A model generated the notes under the pieces. The model saw nothing but the letters and a program-made list of their open reading frames with translations, was not told the DNA's origin and did no database searches. This document shows, in pieces, positions 9,034 to 17,588 of a DNA stretch of 64,000 nucleotides (within the stretch, counting starts at the first letter, position 1; each line of letters starts with the position of its first letter). Source of the stretch: Eretmocerus hayati (lineage: Eukaryota > Arthropoda > Insecta > Hymenoptera > Aphelinidae); contig CM056743.1 in assembly GCA_029851415.1 (NCBI GenBank), positions 34,364,714 to 34,428,713 on the forward strand. Reading direction: 5' to 3'. Made by a program: the position numbers and the translations under genes.

Positions 9034-9505
9034 CGTTGACGGCGGAAACGTTCCAAACACCCACCACAGCGCTCAGATATCTATCGGATGCGCAAAATTG
9101 TGCGTCCCCGGTATATACGAAATTGTCGAATTTCAACGTTTCGAAGTACGAGACGAGTCTCGATACGAGCGATTCGTCGTACGTGTTGATACTATTTACT
9201 AGTAGATCTCTCCCGATACTATCTTTATCGGTACAATAGTTTCCCGACAGTACGTGTCGGCTGAAAATCCACATTATCAAACGCGAGTCCGGGTCCAAAA
9301 TGTATCCGCAATGATCGGTGATTTTTTTAAAATCAGGCGGCATGAGGATAATGATACGGTCGGCCTCTTCGCCCATATAAACTCTCATCGTTTCACCGTC
9401 TTCGTCAATCATACGTCTCGACACGACGTGTCTTTTCGAAAAATCTCTCACCTCAACGTTAGGTGATAGGAAAAAATTGGCATCGTTATGGACGACGTTC
9501 GTCAT
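9011..9505 (-). CDS. Viral protein of unknown function, 164 aa
   Basis: A 164-residue protein with ATG at 9505, overlapping the divergent kinase-like gene start at 9488 by 18 bases. It has no signal peptide. The middle holds a hydrophobic segment IIILMPP followed by HCGYILDPDSRLIMWIF, which looks like the core of a small globular domain. Three or four cysteines are spread out. The end overlaps the next minus-strand start by 23 bases, an arrangement typical of co-regulated viral genes. No family recognised. Confidence 0.7.
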   Translation of the reverse strand: MTNVVHNDANFFLSPNVEVRDFSKRHVVSRRMIDEDGETMRVYMGEEADRIIILMPPDFKKITDHCGYILDPDSRLIMWIFSRHVLSGNYCTDKDSIGRDLLVNSINTYDESLVSRLVSYFETLKFDNFVYTGDAQFCASDRYLSAVVGVWNVSAVNDGIVQML

Positions 9506-10480
9506 CGCGAAGAATTTTTAGCTTGCGCCGTCAACGACGAGATCAAAAAAGCGCAGATCGGTTTTATAGATTCCGAGAGGAGTGTTGGTAACTGCGGCGG
9601 CGGCGGCGGCGACGGTCGTCTCAAGAATCGAGAATGTATCGACAAAGTGTCACGATGGACTTGGAGTAAACACGTTTCTATAGACGGCACGAGTTGCGTC
9701 GGCAAAACTACTCTGTTGAAACTTTTCGAGAACGTTCGCGCTCCGATCAAGATCAACCGCGATCGACCCGACATAACGTCAGGGTCCGATTACAACCTTA
9801 TACCGTTCCTGAGCGTGGCGTACGCTGTCAATTCCAGAACGCCCACCACGACTATCGGTGGGGATCCGTACTACGATCGTGTGGTGAGCGACAGGAGCGA
9901 ATTCTCCAATTTGATATATCAGATTGTGCACGAAATTATGGACGAAATCAACGATTTGCCCGAACGAGAATGGGATACGGCGGCGATGAATCTACTATCG
10001 CGCATCTACGAGCGAGACAACGTGAGCAAGATCGTCGCCGTGCTGACGGTTCCCGAGAAAAAATATCTGATCGTGATCGACTCGGATCTGGACGGGTTGG
10101 CGTCTAGGATGCGCGCCAGATGTCGCGGCAACGATACGATCAACTCGTTCAACCGCAGTTACTTGTACGCGCAGAACGAGGCTTTCAGATTTCTGCACCA
10201 TTGTTTGCCCGACGAGAAAGCGGCGATATTCGATCTGGCGTTCGCCGACTCCGTCACCGACATGCATCGAGCCGTGGAATCGGCGATATTCAAAGACGAC
10301 GGCGGCATCAACCGTCCACGTAAAATTCGCAAGTGGAGTCGCGGTGACGACAACGACGACTCGAACTGTGAACGCGTGGCGGCATCATTTCCGCGTTGCG
10401 AAGATTCTATAAAACTCGTTCATTTCAAGCGACAACATTACAATAACGAAACTGTAAGGTTCAGATTTAGTAAGAAATAA
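9488..10480 (+). CDS. Thymidylate/deoxynucleoside kinase-like P-loop protein, 330 aa
   Basis: A P-loop kinase fold lies behind a ~60-residue N-terminal extension containing a GGGGGD tract coded by GGC repeats. The Walker A motif is DGTSCVGKTT at about residues 66-75. A DRS motif at about 135-137 (VVSDRSEFSNL) corresponds to the substrate-binding DR(Y/S) of nucleoside kinases. An arginine-rich lid-like segment SRMRARCRGND lies at about 206-216. These are the marks of the thymidylate/deoxynucleoside kinase superfamily, which phosphorylates nucleosides or nucleotides for DNA synthesis. Nudiviruses carry several such genes, usually called tk (family knowledge). The basic C-terminal ~80 residues have no counterpart I recognise. 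The stop lies in an AATAAA (10476-10481), and the next ATG follows one base later. The exact substrate is not deducible. Confidence 0.75.
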   Translation: MDDVRHREEFLACAVNDEIKKAQIGFIDSERSVGNCGGGGGDGRLKNRECIDKVSRWTWSKHVSIDGTSCVGKTTLLKLFENVRAPIKINRDRPDITSGSDYNLIPFLSVAYAVNSRTPTTTIGGDPYYDRVVSDRSEFSNLIYQIVHEIMDEINDLPEREWDTAAMNLLSRIYERDNVSKIVAVLTVPEKKYLIVIDSDLDGLASRMRARCRGNDTINSFNRSYLYAQNEAFRFLHHCLPDEKAAIFDLAFADSVTDMHRAVESAIFKDDGGINRPRKIRKWSRGDDNDDSNCERVAASFPRCEDSIKLVHFKRQHYNNETVRFRFSKK

Positions 10481-10481
10481 A

Positions 10482-11777
10482 ATGAATTCAAACTGCGAAC
10501 GTAGAGTTATCGATATACGGCTCTTGAAATCCTTGAATCCGAACGCTCAAATTTTCCTCTACATGACGTACGACGACAGCCGCGTCGTACGTTCGATGAA
10601 AAAAGTCGCGGCCGACGAAGCTCCAACTTTGAGTCGTATCATCGACGAGTACATAGACGAAACGAAAAACGTTGCAGTGCCGACCTTTTACGAGGACGAA
10701 GAGTGCGGTATACATCTCGATTCGATCGGGTACGAAGACGTTCAAACGATCGCTTCGACCATCGGATCGGGCGATACGAGCCGAACACCGTTGACGAAAT
10801 CTTCTTACGACGTCGCCACGGCTTTTCATCGGGGCTGCTTCGAGTGTTTTCTCGACAAACCCTCGTTGGGAGTCACAATACTGCTCGTCAATTTTGCCAA
10901 ATATTGCGCCGACAACATCTGGCCGATCTTCGTCAACAATTTCGCTCTCATCGACGAACTGTGCGATCTGGAAAATTTTCTGCACCGTATACGCTACGAT
11001 CGTGGCGTCGAAAAGAGTACCACGAAAGCGGTCGGCTCGTGCGTTCTGAAATTACCGCGCACTCTGGCTCTGTCTCGAAAACACGGCGTCGAGAGTTATT
11101 CCGGCGAAACTGGTAGATCGCAATGCATACGCTACTCCGAGTTCGGGAGAGTGTTGGATATCCTGGTCACGGCTCCGTTCGATCTCTCTCGTTTCCGCGA
11201 AGAGCTCGAAAAATACGACGAGAGCATACGAGACTCTATTTTCGCTTTCGGATGGTTCACCAAAATACCTCGCGAACTGATCGTCTCTAGAGATCTGTCG
11301 GGCACGAACGAACGAGCCTCTTGTCGATTGAAAATGAATTTCATTCACGAATACGGGTTCGACGCGTCTCGATACTCGCACTGGTTCGTGCTGCCGAAAA
11401 ATAGCGTTTGGTTCACGTACGACACGTCGACTTGCCGTACGAGTTTCAGCAAGTTCGTGCCTCGAAACGCGGGAAAAATTTTCAACCGCAAGATGAGCGA
11501 AGTTTGCAGAGTGGTAGACAAGTACGATCGCTCGGTATTGTACGGTTTCTTTTACGACGATCGCTTCGTGTCCGTGTGCGACGTCAAGAGCAAGAGTGCC
11601 ATCAATTCCACGTTTCAACAACGAGCCGAAATTATACGACGTATGTCTTTGTACAACCCGTGGCGAGAGACACTGTCGACTCTCCCTCCGTCAAACGTGA
11701 GGATAGTTTTCGCATATTCCAATATAAGAACTGACGTATTGTACAAAATAGAGTGTGTGTGTGTGAGAAATAAATAA
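10482..11777 (+). CDS. Viral protein of unknown function, 431 aa
   Basis: A 431-residue protein starting one base after the previous stop, which implies expression coupled to the kinase-like gene or from a promoter inside it. It is rich in Arg, Asp and Tyr, with about ten scattered cysteines and no signal peptide or membrane helix. Segments such as FAFGWFTKIPRELIV and RYSHWFVLPKNSVWFTY look like the core of a folded enzyme or structural domain. I see no nucleotidyltransferase lysine motif, so it is not convincingly LEF-4. The end is rich in GT (the bases give CVCVRNK), and overlapping AATAAA copies cover the stop. Function unknown. Confidence 0.75.
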   Translation: MNSNCERRVIDIRLLKSLNPNAQIFLYMTYDDSRVVRSMKKVAADEAPTLSRIIDEYIDETKNVAVPTFYEDEECGIHLDSIGYEDVQTIASTIGSGDTSRTPLTKSSYDVATAFHRGCFECFLDKPSLGVTILLVNFAKYCADNIWPIFVNNFALIDELCDLENFLHRIRYDRGVEKSTTKAVGSCVLKLPRTLALSRKHGVESYSGETGRSQCIRYSEFGRVLDILVTAPFDLSRFREELEKYDESIRDSIFAFGWFTKIPRELIVSRDLSGTNERASCRLKMNFIHEYGFDASRYSHWFVLPKNSVWFTYDTSTCRTSFSKFVPRNAGKIFNRKMSEVCRVVDKYDRSVLYGFFYDDRFVSVCDVKSKSAINSTFQQRAEIIRRMSLYNPWRETLSTLPPSNVRIVFAYSNIRTDVLYKIECVCVRNK

Positions 11778-11814
11778 ATAACAATTTTTTATTACAACAA
11801 CAGATTTGATTTAT

Positions 11815-12444
11815 TTATTCACTATCCGACGATGAATCTACGATCGGTTCCGACAATTCGGAATCCGCTTGTAGTAATTTTTCTTCGTTCGTACGCTTTC
11901 TGCTTTTCCACAAATCTTCTCTTTCTTCCCTGCACGACGAAGTCGACGACGCCTTGGACAGCAGAGAGTCGTAAAAATTTCTGATCTCTTGCGACAATTT
12001 ACATTTTTTTAATTTGTCTTGATTGTCTTTCAACCAATCGAGTTTGAGTCGCTTAGGAGGTAAATTTTTCGGAAGATAATTCACCACGTCCCAATTCTTC
12101 TCGGCGCAATCCTTGGCTAGATTTATCATGTCATCGTTTATAGCTAGAAGATTCTGCAAAACACTCTTTCTCTCGTACATCAACCGAACGTTGTTGGTGG
12201 ACAATAAAGACTCGTTCGGTTTGTCGGCACCGTCGTACAACACTCTCTCCGTTAACGTTCCCGTTTCCGCGCACCACGACGTCTCCAAACGTCGAAAGCG
12301 CTCAACATGTTCGGCGTGTAACGCTCGAAACTCTTCGTCCCATTCGTCGACGGGTTGCCAATACGGAAGCGCTAATTTTCTACAATACCGTAGCGAATGA
12401 GTTTTCAAAGAGAGCGCATCGTCGTCGTCGTTTGTGGAAATCAT
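11815..12444 (-). CDS. Viral charged protein of unknown function, 209 aa
   Basis: A soluble 209-residue protein with an acidic N terminus (NDDDDA), a helical middle, a Lys-rich centre (LPPKRLKLDW, DKLKKCKL), a basic KSRKR stretch near the end and a final serine/acid run (DSSSDSE). The basic segments could be nuclear localisation signals, and the tail resembles casein-kinase-2 phosphorylation sites. The TAA stop overlaps an AATAAA on the minus strand (11814-11819 by plus-strand position). It converges with the 431-residue gene and diverges from the secreted-type gene at 12520. No family assigned. Confidence 0.65.
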   Translation of the reverse strand: MISTNDDDDALSLKTHSLRYCRKLALPYWQPVDEWDEEFRALHAEHVERFRRLETSWCAETGTLTERVLYDGADKPNESLLSTNNVRLMYERKSVLQNLLAINDDMINLAKDCAEKNWDVVNYLPKNLPPKRLKLDWLKDNQDKLKKCKLSQEIRNFYDSLLSKASSTSSCREEREDLWKSRKRTNEEKLLQADSELSEPIVDSSSDSE

Positions 12445-12519
12445 TTCTAGTTTTTTTTCTACAATATATAGTTTAATCTGACTCCGTTTGCTCGAAAGTC
12501 ACTTTAATTTATACGCACA
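12445..12519. promoter_or_regulatory. Divergent intergenic region, probable bidirectional viral promoter
   Basis: This 75-bp AT-rich gap separates head-to-head genes at 12444 (-) and 12520 (+). It contains a T-run, ACAATATATAG and TTTAATTTATAC about 12 bases before the plus-strand ATG, which are candidate TATA-like elements. It is the only clearly non-overlapping divergent start region in the viral block. Confidence 0.4.
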
Positions 12520-13119
12520 ATGTTCTCGAGTCTGGTTACGCTCGCGGCTACATTCGCCATCGTGGCGGCCACTTCGTTGAAACCGACGAAGCTAGCGTTC
12601 GAAACGTCGCGCCCGACTCATCGAAACGATCGGAACGTGAATCTGAGAGAGATGCATTTACCCATCTCGATAGGCGATGCTAGCGTTTCGGTCAACGGTG
12701 ACGAATTGTGCCGAATAACGTCCGTCACGTCGAGCGAAGACGGCGGTATCACGTGGGTACCGCTAGAGATACTGTTAGAGTCGACCAATTCATCGACGTT
12801 TTATCACCTCCCGATCGCCCCCGATAATTTCGGAGACTCGTCGATGAACTCTAGCCAAGGTATGCAATTCATGTTTTCGACATCTCTGGACAACGTATAT
12901 TTAGTTGCCGTGAATAATTTCGATAGAGAGTGCTCCGTAGCTCAATGCAAGTATCCTACAATTACAGAGGCGACCGGTGAAATAGCTTTTGACGTTAGGC
13001 GCGTCCTCCGTAACCGTATAATTTCCAGCGATTATTGTCAAAGTTTCATCAATTGTCGTTACGAGCAATTAAAACTCTTGCAACCGGACGGTATCGAGAA
13101 GATCGTATTCGTTCATTAA
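12520..13119 (+). CDS. Viral secreted or type-II membrane protein of unknown function, 199 aa
   Basis: The protein begins with a classical hydrophobic signal or anchor (MFSSLVTLAATFAIVAATS, residues 1-19), possibly cut before LKPTK. The remaining 180 residues contain five cysteines in the pattern C...CxxxxC...CxxxxxC, Asn-linked glycosylation sequons (NSS and similar) and beta-rich character. A small protein with an N-terminal anchor and paired cysteines would suit an envelope or per os infectivity component such as PIF-3 or PIF-4, but I cannot match either family's diagnostic motifs. It ends 25 bases before the convergent gene at 13145. Confidence 0.7.
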   Translation: MFSSLVTLAATFAIVAATSLKPTKLAFETSRPTHRNDRNVNLREMHLPISIGDASVSVNGDELCRITSVTSSEDGGITWVPLEILLESTNSSTFYHLPIAPDNFGDSSMNSSQGMQFMFSTSLDNVYLVAVNNFDRECSVAQCKYPTITEATGEIAFDVRRVLRNRIISSDYCQSFINCRYEQLKLLQPDGIEKIVFVH

Positions 13120-13144
13120 GAAAAAAGAACACATTCAGTTTATT

Positions 13145-14420
13145 TCATTTTATTTTATTTTTCAAACAATGATACATTACATCAAACAACATATCGACAT
13201 CCTCGACCGTGAACAATCGTCGTGCGAAATAAACGTGTTCGGCCATACGGTCGGGCACGAGATGATTCCATCCGGAAGATATCCTATAAGCGTAGCCGCC
13301 GCCGTTCGTCTTGAATATCGACGAAGTTACCAACAGATGATTTTTCAATTTGGTCAATCTGCGACGCAGCGACGCGTCCTCTTTTGCGTAGCTTCCTGCG
13401 ACGCTTCCCGTCATGATGGCCAACGTCAGATTCGCCTCCATCGGCTCGACGACGAGTCGTAGAGCACGCTTGATCTCGTCCGCCGCTTTCGTGTACTCGT
13501 GATGGCTCTCGTACACTGCGTTGTCGTCGCATCCGTCGCCACGATTCGACATGATAGCAGTAAAAAAAAGCTCGTATATGATCGAATAATCCTGACGAAG
13601 AGTCGGCGACAACTCGTTCCAAACGCAACAAGGAAGATTTATTTATAACAAAAGATTTTGATATCTCATCGACAAAAAAATTTGCCAATACGTAAAAAAA
13701 TGTAGATTTGGCACGATCGCTTTCGGTGCATTCTACGAAAGACATGTCGATGCCGAACCGATCGGAACAAAATTTTTCGATTACCATCAACATGTTGGTT
13801 TGCGAGTCGGTGTCCAATAGTAACGACGTCCCGCTATACGTTGCTTTGAATCTTGACGATAGCTCTTCCGACGTTGGAGAGTCGCGTTCCTCGGGCGTAG
13901 CGTGTATCGAGCGGGCGAAAGATTCGATGAAACCGGAGAGCAGACGCGAAGCGTCGGCCGGTTTCAATTCCATCGTACCCCACTCGTGATCTATGTAATG
14001 GGCGACGGCTTCGAGCAAACGCAACACCAGAGTAGTTTCCAGAAACACCACAGCGCGTCTATCCTCAGCCTCTTCTTCGTCGACGTAGGATTTGCTCTCC
14101 GCGTAACGTACAACCTCGTACAGTATGTCGGATATTTCGGACTCTTTGACGAAGACGTCGTGTTCTCGCAGAACCGTATCGACGACGCGTACGACCAACT
14201 CGACGTCGTTGGGATTCTCCGAACATCGGTACAGGTTTGCCGAATAATATTCCGAATAGTATCGAACGCACGATATAAAATAAAACGCTATCTTGGACGG
14301 CTCGTCGTCGTAAGATACGTTCGATACGACCGCCCAATAATCTTGAAACGGGCTGAGTTTCAGAGTTCGAACGTGCTTAGCGTTCAAATACGTCACGAAT
14401 CTCATCAAAGGCGACGACAT
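13145..14420 (-). CDS. Viral protein of unknown function, apparently frameshifted in a homopolymer
   Basis: Reading on the minus strand from the ATG at 14420, one frame has normal viral composition for about 285 residues to near 13570. The same frame then turns into arginine-rich shadow sequence until a stop at 13284. From the same point a second frame takes over with viral-looking sequence to the TAA at 13145. The switch coincides with an 8-base homopolymer (A8 on the plus strand, 13562-13569) and corresponds to a one-base length difference. It could be a sequencing error, an inactivating mutation or a programmed slip. The downstream frame also has its own ATG at 13552 (135 codons), so two overlapping genes are possible. 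I do not recognise the protein; there is no signal peptide or P-loop. The start is 11 bases past the stop of the upstream kinase-like gene. Confidence 0.55.
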
Positions 14421-14430
14421 GATTCGAAAC

Positions 14431-15576
14431 TTATGATAGCGGCAACGACGTATCGTCAAAATTTATACACACCACCATCGAAGAGGGCAATCTGGTTTTG
14501 AGATCCTCGAGAGCGGATTCGTAAGCGTCGCTCATGATCGACGTTTCCGATTCTCGTGGTCGCACGTATACATACACGGTGTTCTCTACGACGGGTTCGA
14601 ATTTACCGTCAAACTCGTACTCGTAACCGCTGCTCAAAGACGCGTGTAAAGTCAAACAGAAAGCCGAGTGTTCGTACACCGTAGGAACGGGACATTTGTT
14701 CGATCTCGCCATCGTGTAATCTTCGATCAGAGTCTTTCTCGATACGGACCTGACGTTGTTCAACATCAACGACGAGTACGACGAGAAATCGTTCGCGATA
14801 GAACCGGACGCCGAGCGCAGCATCTTGACGACTCTGGTTTTCGACATGTCCGTAAAGCGTCTCGTGAGCTCGTTCGGCGTCGGTCCGAACACGCACACGT
14901 CGTAACGCTCCAAGATTTTGAATACGATCGGTCGTTCGAGACGCTCCTCCAGAACGAACCCTCCGACCCGATGCACATGATCCAACAACCGGTCCAACGT
15001 GTATCTTGGCGATGCGGAAGATATAACGTGTATACCGAGAATTTCGGAAGCGATACGAAAACCGACCATCTGACGACGAACGTACTCAACGGCGACGCTC
15101 TTCTCGACAGGGTCGATAGTGTTCCACGGTTGATTGGCCAAACGATCGAAATAAGCTTTTTCGACAGTTTCCGTACCGTCGGGTAACAGCACGACGTCGA
15201 TCCTCTCGGCGCGCATACGCTCCGGCAGCCCCGTCTCGACCAAGGCTTCGAGTTCTCGCGTCAGATCCGCACGATACTCGGGTTCGCTCTTGATAGCGCC
15301 ACGGACGTCGAACATCGTACGATACACGAAATTATCGAAATACGAATGTTCGAAAAAACAAACGCCGCTCCTACCGTCCAACAAACTCACCGACAGAGCC
15401 ACGCGTTCTTCACGATCGGTCACGGAAAGTTTTAGAGATTTCATGTACGAATCGAAACCGATCAGCGATACCGGGGAATCGTGCCTATCGCTCTCTCGCA
15501 ACAATCTGAGCGTGGAACTTTTACCGACCGCACTCGGTCCGGTAATGTGGACGGGTAATCTCAGGATTGTACTCAT
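14431..15576 (-). CDS. P-loop nucleoside-kinase-like protein, 381 aa
   Basis: The N terminus holds a canonical Walker A, TGPSAVGKSS, at about residues 12-21. FFEHSYFDNFVYR at about 74-86 sits where deoxynucleoside kinases have their D/E-R-S-x-x-S motif. Basic segments around 162-175 (VEYVRRQM) may form a lid. The first ~200 residues thus look like a thymidine/deoxynucleoside kinase domain. The remaining ~180 residues (from about 210) are an extra domain of unknown function. It is one of three distantly related kinase-like genes here, and lies downstream of and in the same direction as p74 with a 32-base gap. Multiple tk-like genes near p74 recall alphanudivirus genomes, from memory and unverified. 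Confidence 0.7.
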   Translation of the reverse strand: MSTILRLPVHITGPSAVGKSSTLRLLRESDRHDSPVSLIGFDSYMKSLKLSVTDREERVALSVSLLDGRSGVCFFEHSYFDNFVYRTMFDVRGAIKSEPEYRADLTRELEALVETGLPERMRAERIDVVLLPDGTETVEKAYFDRLANQPWNTIDPVEKSVAVEYVRRQMVGFRIASEILGIHVISSASPRYTLDRLLDHVHRVGGFVLEERLERPIVFKILERYDVCVFGPTPNELTRRFTDMSKTRVVKMLRSASGSIANDFSSYSSLMLNNVRSVSRKTLIEDYTMARSNKCPVPTVYEHSAFCLTLHASLSSGYEYEFDGKFEPVVENTVYVYVRPRESETSIMSDAYESALEDLKTRLPSSMVVCINFDDTSLPLS

Positions 15577-15608
15577 TGTTGTGAACTTTCGAGACCGTTC
15601 CGCGCGGG

Positions 15609-17588
15609 TTATTTATACGGCTCGTGATCGTCGAGTCTGAACGCTCTGCCAACGTTACGCAGAGTGATCCGAAAGGCGTCCGTGTACATAGCCGCAACGG
15701 TGCTCAGCAACAGACCCATAGCGATAACCAAGAACGTCAAAGCCGCCACCGTCCATCGGAACAACGCTAAGCATATTGACGCACCACCGGCCAGAAACGC
15801 CAACGAGCGGAGTATCGAGTTGACGCGGCAGCGTTCGAGAAAAGTACGTTGTGTAGACTCGTACGTTGACGGATCGAACGAGCGGGTCACGGCGAAAGCT
15901 CTGTTGGTTTCGCTCTCGACGACGGCCGAGTCCGTGTCGGACATGCCGGAAGCGTAACCGAGATCCACGAGCTCGCCTTTGTCGATCCACGAACCGTCCG
16001 AATTCACCTCGAGATGATCCAGATAGAAAACAGAATCTTCCATACGTTTCATGTTGATTTCGTTGACGACGTCTTCGTCCAACAACAGATCGGCCAGAGC
16101 GGTCATGTCCATATTGGTCGGGCTGCGACGCATGGCCTCTCGTAAATTTTGTTCGGCCGACATGTACAGATCCTGAGGAACGTTTTTCGACAATTGGTTG
16201 GAATATCCGTACGGATCCCAAAAACTGAGTATCATGTCGGCTATCGTACCTATAGTCGTCAAAAGACCGACGACGCTGAGGGCTCCGATTGTCAACTTTG
16301 CGAGAGCTATCGCAGCTTTTGTGACTACTTTCAACGCGACTCGCACAACGATGTGTTTGAGCGCGCTGGCGAAACCCTTCTCGAGAACGACACGACCGAC
16401 CTTGCCGACGGCGCTGTTCAATCCGCGTTCGCCGTAGAATTTCAACAATCTTTCGACAACGCTCAACATGCGCCGTTTCATCTGTTTGAGTTGAAATTCG
16501 AACTCTTCCGATATGCAAAGTTGCGTCAAATTATCTTTGTCGAAGAAACCTTCGATAAACGCCACGGCGATATCGCCGGCTTTCTTCCAGAAGCCGACAG
16601 CGGCTCCCTTGGACTCGGCATCGTCGCTCTCGTCTTTACTCACTGCGGAACGTTTTTTACGTTTCGATAGCGACGTCGAGGTTTTTTCGTAATAATCGAT
16701 AACTTCGGGCAATTGGAAAGATTCGTCTATGTCGTTCGTCCAGTACTCCAAAGTGTCTTCCGGTAAAGTCGTTTCGGGTAGCGGATCGAGTCCCGCCGGC
16801 AGATCGATCACGGAGGATGTTGTGGCCACACTGTCGTACAGATCTTTCATACTGTCGAGAAACGAATTCCCGATTATCGAGCCCAAAACCCATTTTTCGA
16901 AGAAACCCTTCTCGCATTCGCCCGTCGAAGGATCGTAATTCTTGCGGAAAACTCCGCACGTGTACGAGTTGTTCTCGAAGATGACGCTTGTCGAATATTT
17001 TCCGGCATCTTTATCGACGCGTTCCGTATAACCGGTTTTCATATCGTTCAAACGATGCACGTAGCGAGCCGTCGATCTCGCTTGCGGTCGCCTCAACCAT
17101 ACGAGTATGTTGCTCGGCACGATCAAACACTCGCCGGATACGAAGCGTAGTGTCGGCGTGTGCGGTGCGTGCGCGTCCTCGTCGTGACCCTTGGTTTGCG
17201 AAGACGTTCGTAGGTTCGAATGAAAACACGCCGGTTGACACCGTTTTCCGATCTTGTCCAGACCGATGCGGTAGTAGCTCGTCGCGACGTTGGGACCGCA
17301 CGGCGCTTCCTGACGCCCGAGCTCGTCTACTCCGCCGAAAGCGTCGCACGATAGCGCATCGCATAGATTCTCTGTGAATCGCACCTCGTTCACGAAGCAC
17401 AAATCGGCTATCGCCGGAGGTATATAAAAATCCGAGATTTCGGCTTTGCGTCTGTTCACGGAGAGTTTGGACACCAAGTGGGGAGCTCTCTTATGCATTG
17501 CCGACAATAGTCGGGACGTGGCGTTATAATCGGCGAATTTGGCGGCGTTCTCGACATCCTTGGCTGTGAACGTGGGCTTGGAGAGCAT
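15609..17588 (-). CDS. p74: P74 / PIF-0 per os infectivity factor
   Basis: P74 is an envelope protein of occluded or orally infecting nuclear insect viruses. It is part of the PIF complex that mediates binding and fusion at midgut cells (family knowledge). The 659-residue product (ATG 17588) has the family's length and layout. The N-terminal cysteine-rich ectodomain carries the arginine-rich stretch LVWLRRPQARSTARYVHR near residues 162-179. A conserved central region ends in the hydrophobic 405-456 block and FWDPYGYSNQ at about 456-465. Two closely spaced C-terminal transmembrane helices lie at about 592-611 and 613-634. A dibasic RKKR lies at about 310-313, where a furin- or trypsin-like protease might cut (inference). 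The start shares the CATG with the divergent gene at 17587. The frame is intact throughout. Confidence 0.88.
   Translation of the reverse strand: MLSKPTFTAKDVENAAKFADYNATSRLLSAMHKRAPHLVSKLSVNRRKAEISDFYIPPAIADLCFVNEVRFTENLCDALSCDAFGGVDELGRQEAPCGPNVATSYYRIGLDKIGKRCQPACFHSNLRTSSQTKGHDEDAHAPHTPTLRFVSGECLIVPSNILVWLRRPQARSTARYVHRLNDMKTGYTERVDKDAGKYSTSVIFENNSYTCGVFRKNYDPSTGECEKGFFEKWVLGSIIGNSFLDSMKDLYDSVATTSSVIDLPAGLDPLPETTLPEDTLEYWTNDIDESFQLPEVIDYYEKTSTSLSKRKKRSAVSKDESDDAESKGAAVGFWKKAGDIAVAFIEGFFDKDNLTQLCISEEFEFQLKQMKRRMLSVVERLLKFYGERGLNSAVGKVGRVVLEKGFASALKHIVVRVALKVVTKAAIALAKLTIGALSVVGLLTTIGTIADMILSFWDPYGYSNQLSKNVPQDLYMSAEQNLREAMRRSPTNMDMTALADLLLDEDVVNEINMKRMEDSVFYLDHLEVNSDGSWIDKGELVDLGYASGMSDTDSAVVESETNRAFAVTRSFDPSTYESTQRTFLERCRVNSILRSLAFLAGGASICLALFRWTVAALTFLVIAMGLLLSTVAAMYTDAFRITLRNVGRAFRLDDHEPYK

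Noticed and set aside
10482..11777. Identity as LEF-4 capping enzyme
   Set aside because: No nucleotidyltransferase KxDG motif is visible.
13284..13560. C-terminal arginine-rich part of the 391-codon minus-strand frame
   Set aside because: Composition becomes shadow-like exactly after the homopolymer, while another frame becomes coding-like, so this tail is probably not protein.
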